Translations under genes and position numbers: made by a program
Origin: CAZHNW01 sp942491575
Lineage (GTDB): Bacteria; Spirochaetota; UBA4802; UBA5550
Direction of reading: 5' to 3'
NCBI GenBank assembly: GCA_942491575.1
Contig: CALOBT010000025.1
Span: 1,798,001 to 1,862,000 of the forward strand
Length of the DNA stretch: 64,000 bases
Shown here: in pieces, positions 1-8,226 of the stretch
How positions within the stretch are numbered: position 1 is the first letter of the stretch
Layout: each line of letters starts with the position of its first letter
The notes under the pieces: generated by a model
The model's input: the letters and a program-made list of their open reading frames with translations, nothing else
Database searches by the model: none
Told to the model about the DNA's origin: nothing

Positions 1-873
1 TCATTTTATCAGGACAATGCAGGTGGAAAAAGTTCAGCTGGAGACATCAGGACCCATCTGATAAAATTAAAAAAACAGAAGATAAAAGGACTCGTTCTCG
101 ATTTACGGGGGAATCCAGGGGGGCTCCTCAATGAGGCCATCGATATTGCCGGACTTTTTATTGACTATGGACCGGTAGTGCAAATCAAGGACGGAAGGAA
201 TCCTCCGCATGTAATTTCTGACCGTCAACACGGCGCACTATACAACGGTCCGCTTGTTGTTCTTGTAGACAAGTTCAGCGCCAGTGCATCGGAAATTCTT
301 GCCGGTGCCTTCAAAGATTATCGCCGGGGGCTGGTAATCGGTCCCAGCAGCACCTTCGGGAAGGGGACGGTTCAGTCATACAATGCCCTGACCGGTCTTG
401 GAGGTGCAATAAAAGTAACAACTCATATATTCTATCAGCCGGGGGGAACATCCAACCAGCTCTATGGCATAAAACCCGATATCATGGTACCCGCCATGAC
501 TTCAATCTGGGACATCGGGGAACACAAAACCCGACACCCCCTCAAGTGGAAAAAAATCAAGGCTGCCCCTTTCAGATCATACCGCAGGGTCACCCCGGCA
601 ATTACCGCGGGATTGAAGAAATTATCAGAGGCAAGAATCAGAAAAGATGCTGAGTTCAAAAAACTGATTGCGAAAATTGACAAATACCGGCTCCAGCTTA
701 AAAGCAGAGCCATCAGTCTGAAAGAAGAATCTCAAATTGAAAAACAGAAAAAGAAAGAGCTGGAAAAAACCATCAAGAAGGAAAAGAACAAAAAAGTTAT
801 TGATATAGAAAATGATCTTTTTCTCAAAGAGGCTTTTAATATAACCGGAGATTACATCAGAATGAAACCATAA
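1..873 (+). CDS. Tail-specific (Prc/CtpA-type) S41 serine protease, 5' truncated
   Basis: Only the C-terminal 290 residues are in the window; the reading frame is open from base 1. It carries the S41 hallmarks: the strand-turn LVLDLRGNPGGLL, the SASASEI segment holding the nucleophilic serine, and FGKGTVQ holding the general-base lysine, followed by GIKPDI. The last 80 residues are a charged Lys/Glu coiled coil, as in Prc/Tsp proteases with a C-terminal extension rather than short CtpA forms. Such enzymes trim the C termini of periplasmic or envelope proteins. The PDZ domain and signal sequence would lie upstream. The assignment to S41 is firm; the Prc-versus-CtpA subtype is inferred from the tail. 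Confidence 0.93.
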   Translation, partial: SFYQDNAGGKSSAGDIRTHLIKLKKQKIKGLVLDLRGNPGGLLNEAIDIAGLFIDYGPVVQIKDGRNPPHVISDRQHGALYNGPLVVLVDKFSASASEILAGAFKDYRRGLVIGPSSTFGKGTVQSYNALTGLGGAIKVTTHIFYQPGGTSNQLYGIKPDIMVPAMTSIWDIGEHKTRHPLKWKKIKAAPFRSYRRVTPAITAGLKKLSEARIRKDAEFKKLIAKIDKYRLQLKSRAISLKEESQIEKQKKKELEKTIKKEKNKKVIDIENDLFLKEAFNITGDYIRMKP

Positions 874-900
874 GGCTTCATTCTGATATTACCGGTTATT

Positions 901-1941
901 TTATTTTTTAATTCTGGCAAGGTACCGGTTTATTTCCGAAAGGGCATCGTCACCGGCAATAACCGGGTCGATGCCGTCCCGCATCAGCCTTACACGCAGA
1001 TATTCCATTTCATTGAGGCGCCTGGGACAGCAGCAGTCCCTTAAAAAAACCACTGCATCTATGTTGTGATTCCGCAATAAACGGTAGAGCAATTCATACC
1101 TCTCCTCGGGGGGACGCTGAAGGGGACAAAGGGGACGGTAGGTAAGGGCATCAAGGAGCTCATAGAAAACATATTCCGAAGCTGCATTAACACTGAGATC
1201 AAACTGCCGCCTGCCATTGCAGTGATCATCCTCTGCGATTGCGACACCTGATTCTTCAATTTTTTCAAAAAGCTCCGGGTCTATCCCGGTCCCGCCGTAA
1301 ACCATGCACTCCAGACGATTTTCCTTTCCAGGTTTATCAGCCTGCTGCAGAGACGTCATGAGATGCTCCAGGTGATCCAGTACCAGCTCCGGAGGAAAGG
1401 CCATGGCTGCATCAAAGACCGTCATAAGATCCCCGTATGAAAGGCATCCCGGAAACTCCCTCCGGAGTGACGCGATACCGCGTACCAGCCGCCGCATGGT
1501 ATTATGGAGTTCCGCTTTTTTCTGCAGCTGCGCGACATCTATCTCTTTAATGGTCCCCTTCCCCATCTGCTGCAGGAGTTTATCAAGGGACGCATGAAGC
1601 ATCACTGCAGCATCTTCCCCATATCCGGCAAAACCTTCAAAAAAAAGATTCCCTGATGAAGAACCGGCAGGGATTGAATTTCGGAGTGCATCGGGAAACA
1701 CAAAAAAGTCAAAGAGTTCACGGGGGAAGTTTTCTCCCGAGATAGCGGTACACCCTTCAAAAGTGCGGATACCGGAAGGATACCGTATAACTTCCACCCC
1801 GAAGCACCCAAACACCTCACGGGGAAGAAAATCGGAGTTCTGAGGAACAAGGAGCGCTTCCGTATCTTCCCTGTATATTTTCAAAATTGCCGGGAGATGA
1901 TCGAGCATCTCCCGCAACTCTTCGACAAAATGCAGGCCCAT
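901..1941 (-). CDS. 2-hydroxyacyl-CoA dehydratase D-component family protein (HgdB/FldC-like)
   Basis: 346 residues related to the D-component (PF06050) of 2-hydroxyacyl-CoA dehydratases, oxygen-sensitive [4Fe-4S] enzymes that dehydrate 2-hydroxyacyl-CoAs. Candidate cluster cysteines are in EGCTAISGENFP, EDDHCNGRRQFD and FLRDCCCPRR; the segment YGGTGIDPELFEKIEESGV matches the family fold. No partner subunit and no activator ATPase (HgdC type) lies in the window. It starts 6 bp after the MCE-protein stop, with AAGGA upstream of its ATG, so it is the last gene of the Mla-like operon. A role in lipid transport or modification is possible but is inference. Many members of this family have no assigned substrate. 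Confidence 0.72.
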   Translation of the reverse strand: MGLHFVEELREMLDHLPAILKIYREDTEALLVPQNSDFLPREVFGCFGVEVIRYPSGIRTFEGCTAISGENFPRELFDFFVFPDALRNSIPAGSSSGNLFFEGFAGYGEDAAVMLHASLDKLLQQMGKGTIKEIDVAQLQKKAELHNTMRRLVRGIASLRREFPGCLSYGDLMTVFDAAMAFPPELVLDHLEHLMTSLQQADKPGKENRLECMVYGGTGIDPELFEKIEESGVAIAEDDHCNGRRQFDLSVNAASEYVFYELLDALTYRPLCPLQRPPEERYELLYRLLRNHNIDAVVFLRDCCCPRRLNEMEYLRVRLMRDGIDPVIAGDDALSEINRYLARIKK

Positions 1942-1947
1942 AACAGA

Positions 1948-2628
1948 TCAGTCCTTAAAAAGAAATTTCACGGGATGCTTTTTAAGTTCCTTTGAAATTT
2001 CATCCATTGTTGTAGCGGTCTTTCTAAAGGACTGCAGTATTGCAAGAATATCCTTATGTGAGCCCTCAAGAATTTTGTTGATGTTGGCGACACTGTTTGA
2101 CAGGTTTGCGGTAAGACTCCTGAGGTTCGTGCGGCTCTCCAGAACAATCTGGTTTACCCCACCCACCGTGTCAGTAAGACGGGATAAAAGTTTATGAACA
2201 TCCTGCATCAATGCATTCAGGCCGGCATACTCGATACCCTCAATAACATCGCTGTGTCGCAAACGCGCCCCCCTTGTTTCAGGATTACGAATCTCTATGG
2301 CGGGGTCGCCCAGAACGTTCTGATTGGCAATAATAGCAGCCGAATCTTCATACAGCTCGATATCAGCATTTATTCTCATGGTCGCAAGGAAGTGGAGTGC
2401 CGGTTTATAGACGGGGCGAATATCAACAACTCGGCCAATATTATATCCCTTAATCAGTACCGGCGTACCATTCTTTACAGAAGTGAGGCTGTCGACTTTC
2501 AGGTAAACATCAATAGTTGAACTCGCCACGGAATAGCCGAGTTTCAACATGACGATAACCAGAAGAAAAGCTACGGGTATCAGAATAAAGAGGCCCACCC
2601 TCAGTTCATTTTTATCTCTTTTAATCAT
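1948..2628 (-). CDS. MCE/MlaD-family substrate-binding protein of a lipid ABC transporter
   Basis: 226 residues: one N-terminal membrane anchor (residues about 11-32), then an MCE domain with GTPVLIKGYNIGRVVDI and the LGDPAIEI strand, then a helical tail (residues about 120-220) of the kind that forms a periplasmic needle or barrel. MlaD-type proteins bind phospholipid in the periplasm and hand it to an MlaE/MlaF inner-membrane complex. It lies between the ATPase gene (100 bp upstream) and the dehydratase-like gene (6 bp downstream). AGGATG lies 9 bp before the ATG. The family is clear; substrate and transport direction are not. Confidence 0.9.
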   Translation of the reverse strand: MIKRDKNELRVGLFILIPVAFLLVIVMLKLGYSVASSTIDVYLKVDSLTSVKNGTPVLIKGYNIGRVVDIRPVYKPALHFLATMRINADIELYEDSAAIIANQNVLGDPAIEIRNPETRGARLRHSDVIEGIEYAGLNALMQDVHKLLSRLTDTVGGVNQIVLESRTNLRSLTANLSNSVANINKILEGSHKDILAILQSFRKTATTMDEISKELKKHPVKFLFKD

Positions 2629-2728
2629 TGTTTACATCCTGTTACATTATTAGCAATTATTGCTGCCTCTGCAAACCGGGTATCACAACTGCCGGAAAAC
2701 ATTTAAAGTTTTTCCCGGGAAGGTTTCC

Positions 2729-3490
2729 TCATAAAATTACCATTGGCCCGGAAAAGGACCGTTCGCGATACTGTTTCAGATACGCATTTTCAGAACTTAT
2801 CAGGTCTTCCCTGTCACCCTGAAATACAATCCCCCCGTTAAAAAGCATAATGAAATAATCAGCCATATCAAGAAAATTTTCCGGTTCGAAGCTGATAAAA
2901 ATATTTGATTTTTCAGGACTTAACGCACGCTGTTTTAAAATATCCCTGAATGAGTGAACATTCATAGGCGACTGGCTCTCGAAGGCATATTCAACCAGAA
3001 GGATATCCGGATCGAGCACTACTGCACGTGCATAGGCGGTACGAAGAGATTCAGAATTACTCAGGTCAACAGGACGGAATTTTTTACAGTAATCAAGATT
3101 CAGATCAAAAATCAGCCTGTCTACATACTCCTTAATCTCCTGAGTGCTCATCTCCGAGTGATATTCCAGCGGCAGAGCGATATTTTTTTCCGCTGTCATG
3201 TTGCTGATAAGTCCCAGGTCACGGTGAAGATACCCGATTTCCTTTTTATAGTTATGCTGCTCAATATAATCAAAATTAAGAACATGTTTTCCTTTATATT
3301 TCACAGTCCCGCTAAAGGGCTGAAAGCCCATAATTACCGGGAAAAGAATATTGAGTCCGGAATTTTCAGGCCCGAAAAAGACAATATTTTTCCCCCTTTC
3401 AAGGCTGAAGGAAATATTTTTCAGATGTTCAACACCTTCCTGAATTGATGTCAGGTCTTCAACTTCCAGTATTATTTTAGATTCATCCAT
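2729..3490 (-). CDS. Degenerate MlaF-like ABC-transporter ATPase subunit (probable pseudo-ATPase)
   Basis: 253 residues with the overall plan of an ABC nucleotide-binding domain (MlaF type), lying between MlaE-like and MlaD-like genes. The catalytic motifs are eroded. Walker A is GPENSGLN (residues 40-47), so the P-loop Lys and Ser/Thr are Leu and Asn. The signature reads LSNSE instead of LSGGQ. Walker B is ILLVEY, without the Asp. The switch His is missing (ISFEPEN). The frame is intact and the residues between motifs look constrained, so this is a maintained gene, not debris. It probably binds no ATP in the usual way, and may be structural or pair with another ATPase. Its start is 10 bp after the permease stop. 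Confidence 0.85.
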   Translation of the reverse strand: MDESKIILEVEDLTSIQEGVEHLKNISFSLERGKNIVFFGPENSGLNILFPVIMGFQPFSGTVKYKGKHVLNFDYIEQHNYKKEIGYLHRDLGLISNMTAEKNIALPLEYHSEMSTQEIKEYVDRLIFDLNLDYCKKFRPVDLSNSESLRTAYARAVVLDPDILLVEYAFESQSPMNVHSFRDILKQRALSPEKSNIFISFEPENFLDMADYFIMLFNGGIVFQGDREDLISSENAYLKQYRERSFSGPMVIL

Positions 3491-3500
3491 TCCATTTTCT

Positions 3501-4289
3501 CTACAGGTAAAATAAAACTGACACTGTCATATTTATAAATAAAATATATGCAAGGGTTCTGATTACAGCCTTCGATACAAATATTGGAATTTCAAACTTT
3601 GATTTAGGCATAAACCCGTAATAACAGCAGATAAGCGGTATCGTAATGCCGTAGATAATACTTTTCAGTACGGTAGCCACCAGATCTTTCAAACTGAAGG
3701 CATCGAGGAGGGCCTGGTAGAAAACCTCAACAGGGATGTATACCGTTAACTGGGAAATCATGTATCCCCCTGCGAAGGCAATCAAATCAAAGGTGATAAT
3801 CAGGGAAAATATTGAAAGTGTAGAGGCGACAATTCTGGGAAATACAATATAGAGTTTTGTATCTATCCCCATTATCTCCATAGACTTGATCTCACCGTTT
3901 TGAGTCTGAGTTGCGATTTCCGCAGTAATGGCTGAACCGGAACGGCTTATAACGATAAGGGCGGTAATTAGCGGCCCCAGTTCCCGCGCAACAATAATGA
4001 CCATCAGGTTTCCAAGAAAACCTTCTATACCAAACTTTGGAAGCGAAGTCATTGCCTGGATAATTACAGTACCGCCGATAAGCAGGGCAATAAATACAAC
4101 AAAGGGAAGTGCATCTATACCGGTAAACCTGGTCTGGTTGATGATTATACTATAGAGGGAACGAAACCTGAGATACTTCAGCGAACGGAAAGATATAACA
4201 ATGGATACCAGGTATTCCCTGAACCGGCTCATACCCTCCCACAGGCTTAAAACCTTTTTGCCTACCTTTATTGCTGCAATATTTATCAT
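3501..4289 (-). CDS. MlaE-family lipid ABC transporter permease
   Basis: 262 residues with about five or six membrane segments and the MlaE signature: VARELGPLITALIV followed by SRSGSAITAEIATQ and the EIMGIDT segment. MlaE dimers form the inner-membrane core through which phospholipid passes between the MCE protein and the membrane. It is the first gene of a leftward operon with the degenerate ATPase, MCE protein and dehydratase-like protein. The promoter should lie in 4290..4565, but I could not place it convincingly. Unlike its ATPase neighbour, nothing in it looks degenerate. Confidence 0.92.
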   Translation of the reverse strand: MINIAAIKVGKKVLSLWEGMSRFREYLVSIVISFRSLKYLRFRSLYSIIINQTRFTGIDALPFVVFIALLIGGTVIIQAMTSLPKFGIEGFLGNLMVIIVARELGPLITALIVISRSGSAITAEIATQTQNGEIKSMEIMGIDTKLYIVFPRIVASTLSIFSLIITFDLIAFAGGYMISQLTVYIPVEVFYQALLDAFSLKDLVATVLKSIIYGITIPLICCYYGFMPKSKFEIPIFVSKAVIRTLAYILFINMTVSVLFYL

Positions 4290-4565
4290 AATATTTTAAA
4301 ATCTGAAATTACCCGGTCATTCCGCCACCGAGGCACAGAGACGCAGAGTATTATTCGTTTAATTCCATTTATTTTATTTTTTTGAGATATCTGACTTCAA
4401 ATACTTGCGTCTGTAATCCCAACGGGTATAACAATCATACAGCCCCCCATAGATATTCGCAAGCAGGAAAAAAAACAACACCGAACAAAAAATAATAATT
4501 GCACATTTTATCCTCCTGACCGAAATTCGTATTAAATACCCCAAAATAAAAAAGAAAAGACAAAC

Positions 4566-6035
4566 ATGAATAACTGGAAAAAGAAAACAGCCATCGCCGC
4601 ACTGATTCTCCTGGTGACATCGGTACTGATCAGCGCAAATTACTATCGCATTCGCCATGCAATTGATTACAGCAGATCCGAAATCAATGATATAATCTGG
4701 AAAATGAAATCTCCCGGTGACAGTAAAATTACCGGGCTGGCAAACAATTATGATCCTTCCTTTTCGCATCTTCCAAAGGGATTTATCCAATGCGGCGGCA
4801 TACTGCTCTATACGGGTAAAACTGAAGGCAGGATGAAAGACATCATCAGCAGTATAACCCCCTATACCCGTTACTACCGGATTTCACACCTTTACCGTGA
4901 CCTGAAAAAACTGAATGGCCAAAAAAGTTTACTCCCAAAAGTGAGTAAAACTATTGTCATCCCCGGTAGCGTTGACAGCCTTTTACCCACCCTGAGGCAC
5001 GGGAAAAAGCCGGAAATGCCCTATGTGAGGGGTATCTATTTTACCGGAAATACCGCGGGATCAACTAAAACAGTCAAAAGCTTTTCTTCCCTCGCCGGAA
5101 AGGGCATTAATTCAATAGTATTTGATGTAAAAGATATTCCAGGCATCGTCAGCTACCGCAGTTCAGTTCCAATGGTTAAAAAATATGACCTCGACAGCAG
5201 GCATTCCATTGACAATATAAATTTACTCATCAGGGAAGCCAGGAAAAACAGGATATACACCATTGCGCGAATTGCCGTATTCAGGGATCATCGCCTGGTG
5301 AAACGGGCCCCGCAACTGGCAATCCAGTCCAAAAAACATGGCGGCATCTGGAATCGCGGGAAAAAAGAACTATGGTGCGATCCAAGCCGTAAAGCGGTAC
5401 AGGACTATAACATCTCACTGGCTATTGAACTCGCCGAAAAGGGTGTTGACGAGATTCAGTTTGATTACATCAGGTTCCCAACAGTGGGGGACCTGAAGGA
5501 TGCAGATTTTGCCTATGAATTCGGGAAAATGAAAAAAGAGGAAGTTATTGCAGCCTTTTTAAAAAGGGCCTACCTCGCACTGCAGCCCTACAATGTACGC
5601 CTCTCCATAGATATTTTCGGCGTAGTTGCATGGGGTAAGGAAGTTGATATACGTAAAACCGGACAGAGAATTGAGCTCCTGTCAAATTATTGCGACTGTA
5701 TATCGCCCATGCTATACCCCTCTCACTTTAATGATGATTTTGACGGCCACAGCAACCCCGCGGACAATCCCTACTACTTCATTTTCAGCGGAAACAAGCG
5801 GGTAATAGAACGCCTCAAGAAAAAAAACGTAATAGTAAGACCATGGCTGCAGGCCTTCGGGTGGAAGGTATCGAATTACAATCCTGACTACATAATCAAA
5901 CAGATGAAGGCATCCCACGATTCAGGGGGGCGCGGTTTTCTCTTCTGGAACGCATCCAATACCTATCGAAAGGTTTACAGCGCCCTTAAAGAAAAACAAT
6001 TCAGTGATAGCATAAAGATGGCCAAACTTCCTTGA
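4566..6035 (+). CDS. DUF4015-family putative glycoside hydrolase, membrane-anchored
   Basis: 489 residues: short basic N-terminus, one hydrophobic segment (residues about 8-25, anchor or signal), a 120-residue linker region, and a TIM-barrel-like DUF4015 (PF13200) domain from about residue 150. Characteristic stretches are VRGIYFTG, GINSIVFDVKD, ELWCDPSRKAVQDYN, EIQFDYIRFPTVGD, LSIDIFGVVAWG, CISPMLYPSHF and WLQAFGW. The conserved Asp of QFDYIRFP and the DIFG Asp are plausible active-site residues. The natural substrate of this family is not well established; a polysaccharide or cell-wall glycan is likely. The Shine-Dalgarno sequence is weak (AAGACAAAC before the ATG). Confidence 0.85.
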   Translation: MNNWKKKTAIAALILLVTSVLISANYYRIRHAIDYSRSEINDIIWKMKSPGDSKITGLANNYDPSFSHLPKGFIQCGGILLYTGKTEGRMKDIISSITPYTRYYRISHLYRDLKKLNGQKSLLPKVSKTIVIPGSVDSLLPTLRHGKKPEMPYVRGIYFTGNTAGSTKTVKSFSSLAGKGINSIVFDVKDIPGIVSYRSSVPMVKKYDLDSRHSIDNINLLIREARKNRIYTIARIAVFRDHRLVKRAPQLAIQSKKHGGIWNRGKKELWCDPSRKAVQDYNISLAIELAEKGVDEIQFDYIRFPTVGDLKDADFAYEFGKMKKEEVIAAFLKRAYLALQPYNVRLSIDIFGVVAWGKEVDIRKTGQRIELLSNYCDCISPMLYPSHFNDDFDGHSNPADNPYYFIFSGNKRVIERLKKKNVIVRPWLQAFGWKVSNYNPDYIIKQMKASHDSGGRGFLFWNASNTYRKVYSALKEKQFSDSIKMAKLP

Positions 6036-6114
6036 CTCTCCCCAAAAATTAATGTTACTATTAGGTAGGCAAGAGGATAATAGCTCTGTCTATCCCAAGC
6101 AGCTGGAGACATCA

Positions 6115-6609
6115 ATGGAAGATATCATTATTCGGGAAGTAAGGAACGAAGACCTGCCCGCAGTAGAACAGCTCCTCAGTCTTACCTGGGCTGATACCTA
6201 TGCATCCTTTCTCAGTGATAAAATAATACACAAGGTCACGGAACTGTGGCATAATCCGGAACTTCTGAAAAAACAGATCGCCAATCCCCATGTACACTTT
6301 CTCACCGCATCAAACAGTCAGAATGATTTTATAGGTTTAATAACTGCCGTTGAAAATGACAGCGGCAATATTGTCCTCGGACGCCTCTACGTGCACCCGG
6401 ACAAACAGCGTTGCGGTATCGGCTCAATGCTCTTGAAAAAATCTATCGAAAACTATCCCAGGGCTAAAAAAATTCACCTTGAAGTAGAAGAAAATGATGT
6501 CAAGGGAGTCAATTTCTACCGCGGACATGGTTTCCAGACCGTGGAAGAACGTGAAGAGAACATTGAAGGGACACACCTGAAGGTCCTGGTCATGGAAAAG
6601 AATTTATGA
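6115..6609 (+). CDS. GNAT-family N-acetyltransferase
   Basis: 165 residues from the preferred ATG at 6115, which has GGAG 7 bp upstream; an earlier in-frame ATG at 6052 has no Shine-Dalgarno sequence and would add 21 unconserved-looking residues. The GNAT fold is shown by the N-terminal IIIREVRNEDLPAVEQL, the acetyl-CoA pyrophosphate loop QRCGIGSMLLKKSI after the LYVHPD strand, and the NFYRGHGFQ motif near the end. The substrate cannot be deduced. It follows the DUF4015 gene and ends at a strong bidirectional terminator. Confidence 0.88.
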   Translation: MEDIIIREVRNEDLPAVEQLLSLTWADTYASFLSDKIIHKVTELWHNPELLKKQIANPHVHFLTASNSQNDFIGLITAVENDSGNIVLGRLYVHPDKQRCGIGSMLLKKSIENYPRAKKIHLEVEENDVKGVNFYRGHGFQTVEEREENIEGTHLKVLVMEKNL

Positions 6610-6630
6610 TCTTTTTTAAAACAAACAGTT

Positions 6631-6676
6631 CCAAAAAAAGAAAGCGACATTGACCGATGTCGCTTTCTTTTTTTGG
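6631..6676. terminator. Bidirectional rho-independent terminator
   Basis: A perfect 20-bp inverted repeat with a 6-base loop (tgaccg). The stem carries A-runs on the left and T-runs on the right, so it works on both strands. It sits between the convergent GNAT and rseP genes. Confidence 0.92.
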
Positions 6677-6693
6677 AGGGCGCCTGCGTATTT

Positions 6694-8226
6694 CTAATTA
6701 AAAAATTTCTGAATTGCCGGCAGCATGGAAAGATCATTCACAATAACGAATACCCCAAGGAGTATCAGTATCATAACCCCTACAGCCTGTATCCGTTCCA
6801 TAATTTTTTGATCAAGGGGTTTACCCCTGATAGCTTCAATTGTAAAAAATACAAGGTGACTTCCATCTACTGCTGGAATTGGCAGCAGATTCATAACCAT
6901 CAGTATAATGGATATCTTTGCCATAAGAAGTATAAATGCGGAGATGCCTTTATAGTACGCAACATCTCCGGCAATCTTTGCGATACGAATCGGTCCGGAA
7001 ACATTTTCCCGGACGTTCATCTTCCCGGAAAAAAGCATGCCCATTCCCCTGACATTCATAACAATAAATTCCCATGGTTCCACAAAGGCCTGAACTATAC
7101 CTTCACCAAAGCCGTATTGAACCGTTACCATTTCAGGAAAAATCGCAGGATTGACTCCGATAAATCCCCTCTCTTCCAGGCCAATCTTACCGGTAATGCT
7201 GTTCTCCTTGATACTGAGAGTCACCTTCCTGTTGCCGGCTTTTTTTATTTTATCCATAAAATTTTCAGTAGAGTAAACTGTCTCGCCATTCAGTTTCAGG
7301 TTCATCTCTCGAACCAGTTTTCGTAATATTTCCATATCAAGAACAGCGTCACCGTCGATAGTCACCATTCGGTTAACACGGGGAGTAACAACTATTTTCT
7401 TTTCATCTTCAGAACGAAGAATTGTCATTATCACTTTCTGGTTGGCCTTGGTTTTTATGCTTTCGATAAAATCAGTTGGGCTCTTTATGGCAATTCCATC
7501 TATATTTAAAACAACATCCATTTCCTTCAACCCTGAACTGTCGGCTACATCACCGGGGAGAACTCCCGCAATAACCACCTTTTCTCCATATGGCTGAACC
7601 CCCATTGCGTAGCGACCGGTTTGCGGGACAAGAGCAGGTTTAACTGTGAAGACCAGTTCTTTTCCGCCCCTTTCCACGACGACACGCAGTTCCCGTCCTT
7701 CGGAAAAAAGAACCTGTCCCTGAATATCATCAAAGCCGGTTATCTTCTTCTTATCTATCATCTTAATGCGGTCACCGCTGCGAATTCCCGCCTGGTAAGC
7801 CGCTGCAATGTATTTACCGCTCTGGTAAGCCTCGGGAATACTGATCCTGCTGGTTTCTTTTTCGTAGCCGTACATATTCATTACAAAAAATATCAAAATA
7901 CCAAAGAAGAGATTAAAAAGAGGCCCCATGGCGACTGTTACGATTCGCCTCCATGGTGCAGCGGAGAGGAATTCATATGTTTTCCCCTGCCTTTCTTCCC
8001 CTGGATTTTCACCGTAAAACTGGCAGTATCCGCCAAATGGGATCAAAGTTACCTGGTATGTCGTTTCACCGATTTTCTTCTTAATGAAGCCCTTTCCATA
8101 GCCCATTGAGAAAACCCTGGCCTTAATACCAACCATTTTACCGCCCAGGAGGTGTCCCAATTCATGAATGAATATGCAGAGTCCGAGTAGGACTACCGCA
8201 GCTAAAATATATATCAATGTCATCAT
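6694..8226 (-). CDS. rseP: RseP/site-2-protease family intramembrane zinc metalloprotease
   Basis: 510 residues. The zinc-binding HELGH motif is at residues 21-25 in the first membrane helix; the second catalytic element is NLLPIPAVDGSH near the C terminus, with the conserved Asp. Between them are PDZ units; GVLPGDVADSSGLKEMDVV marks one, and a further PDZ-like half (LNGETVYSTENF) makes the protein longer than the usual 420-450 residues. RseP cleaves anti-sigma factors and remnant signal peptides within the inner membrane. It overlaps the dxr stop by 4 bp (ATGA), so it is translationally coupled and is the last gene of the rpsB operon. Confidence 0.94.
   Translation of the reverse strand: MMTLIYILAAVVLLGLCIFIHELGHLLGGKMVGIKARVFSMGYGKGFIKKKIGETTYQVTLIPFGGYCQFYGENPGEERQGKTYEFLSAAPWRRIVTVAMGPLFNLFFGILIFFVMNMYGYEKETSRISIPEAYQSGKYIAAAYQAGIRSGDRIKMIDKKKITGFDDIQGQVLFSEGRELRVVVERGGKELVFTVKPALVPQTGRYAMGVQPYGEKVVIAGVLPGDVADSSGLKEMDVVLNIDGIAIKSPTDFIESIKTKANQKVIMTILRSEDEKKIVVTPRVNRMVTIDGDAVLDMEILRKLVREMNLKLNGETVYSTENFMDKIKKAGNRKVTLSIKENSITGKIGLEERGFIGVNPAIFPEMVTVQYGFGEGIVQAFVEPWEFIVMNVRGMGMLFSGKMNVRENVSGPIRIAKIAGDVAYYKGISAFILLMAKISIILMVMNLLPIPAVDGSHLVFFTIEAIRGKPLDQKIMERIQAVGVMILILLGVFVIVNDLSMLPAIQKFFN

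Noticed and set aside
4374..4565. Minus-strand ORF with two hydrophobic stretches and a basic end, and an AGGAGG before an ATG at about 4510
   Set aside because: The AGGAGG-linked ATG gives only 23 residues in a different frame, and the longer frame has no start with a ribosome-binding site. Most of the longer ORF is a shadow of the DUF4015 gene.
6694..7326. Plus-strand ORF of 217 residues opposite rseP
   Set aside because: No ribosome-binding site, composition of a reverse-strand shadow (His/Asn/Tyr-rich), and it lies fully inside a certain gene.
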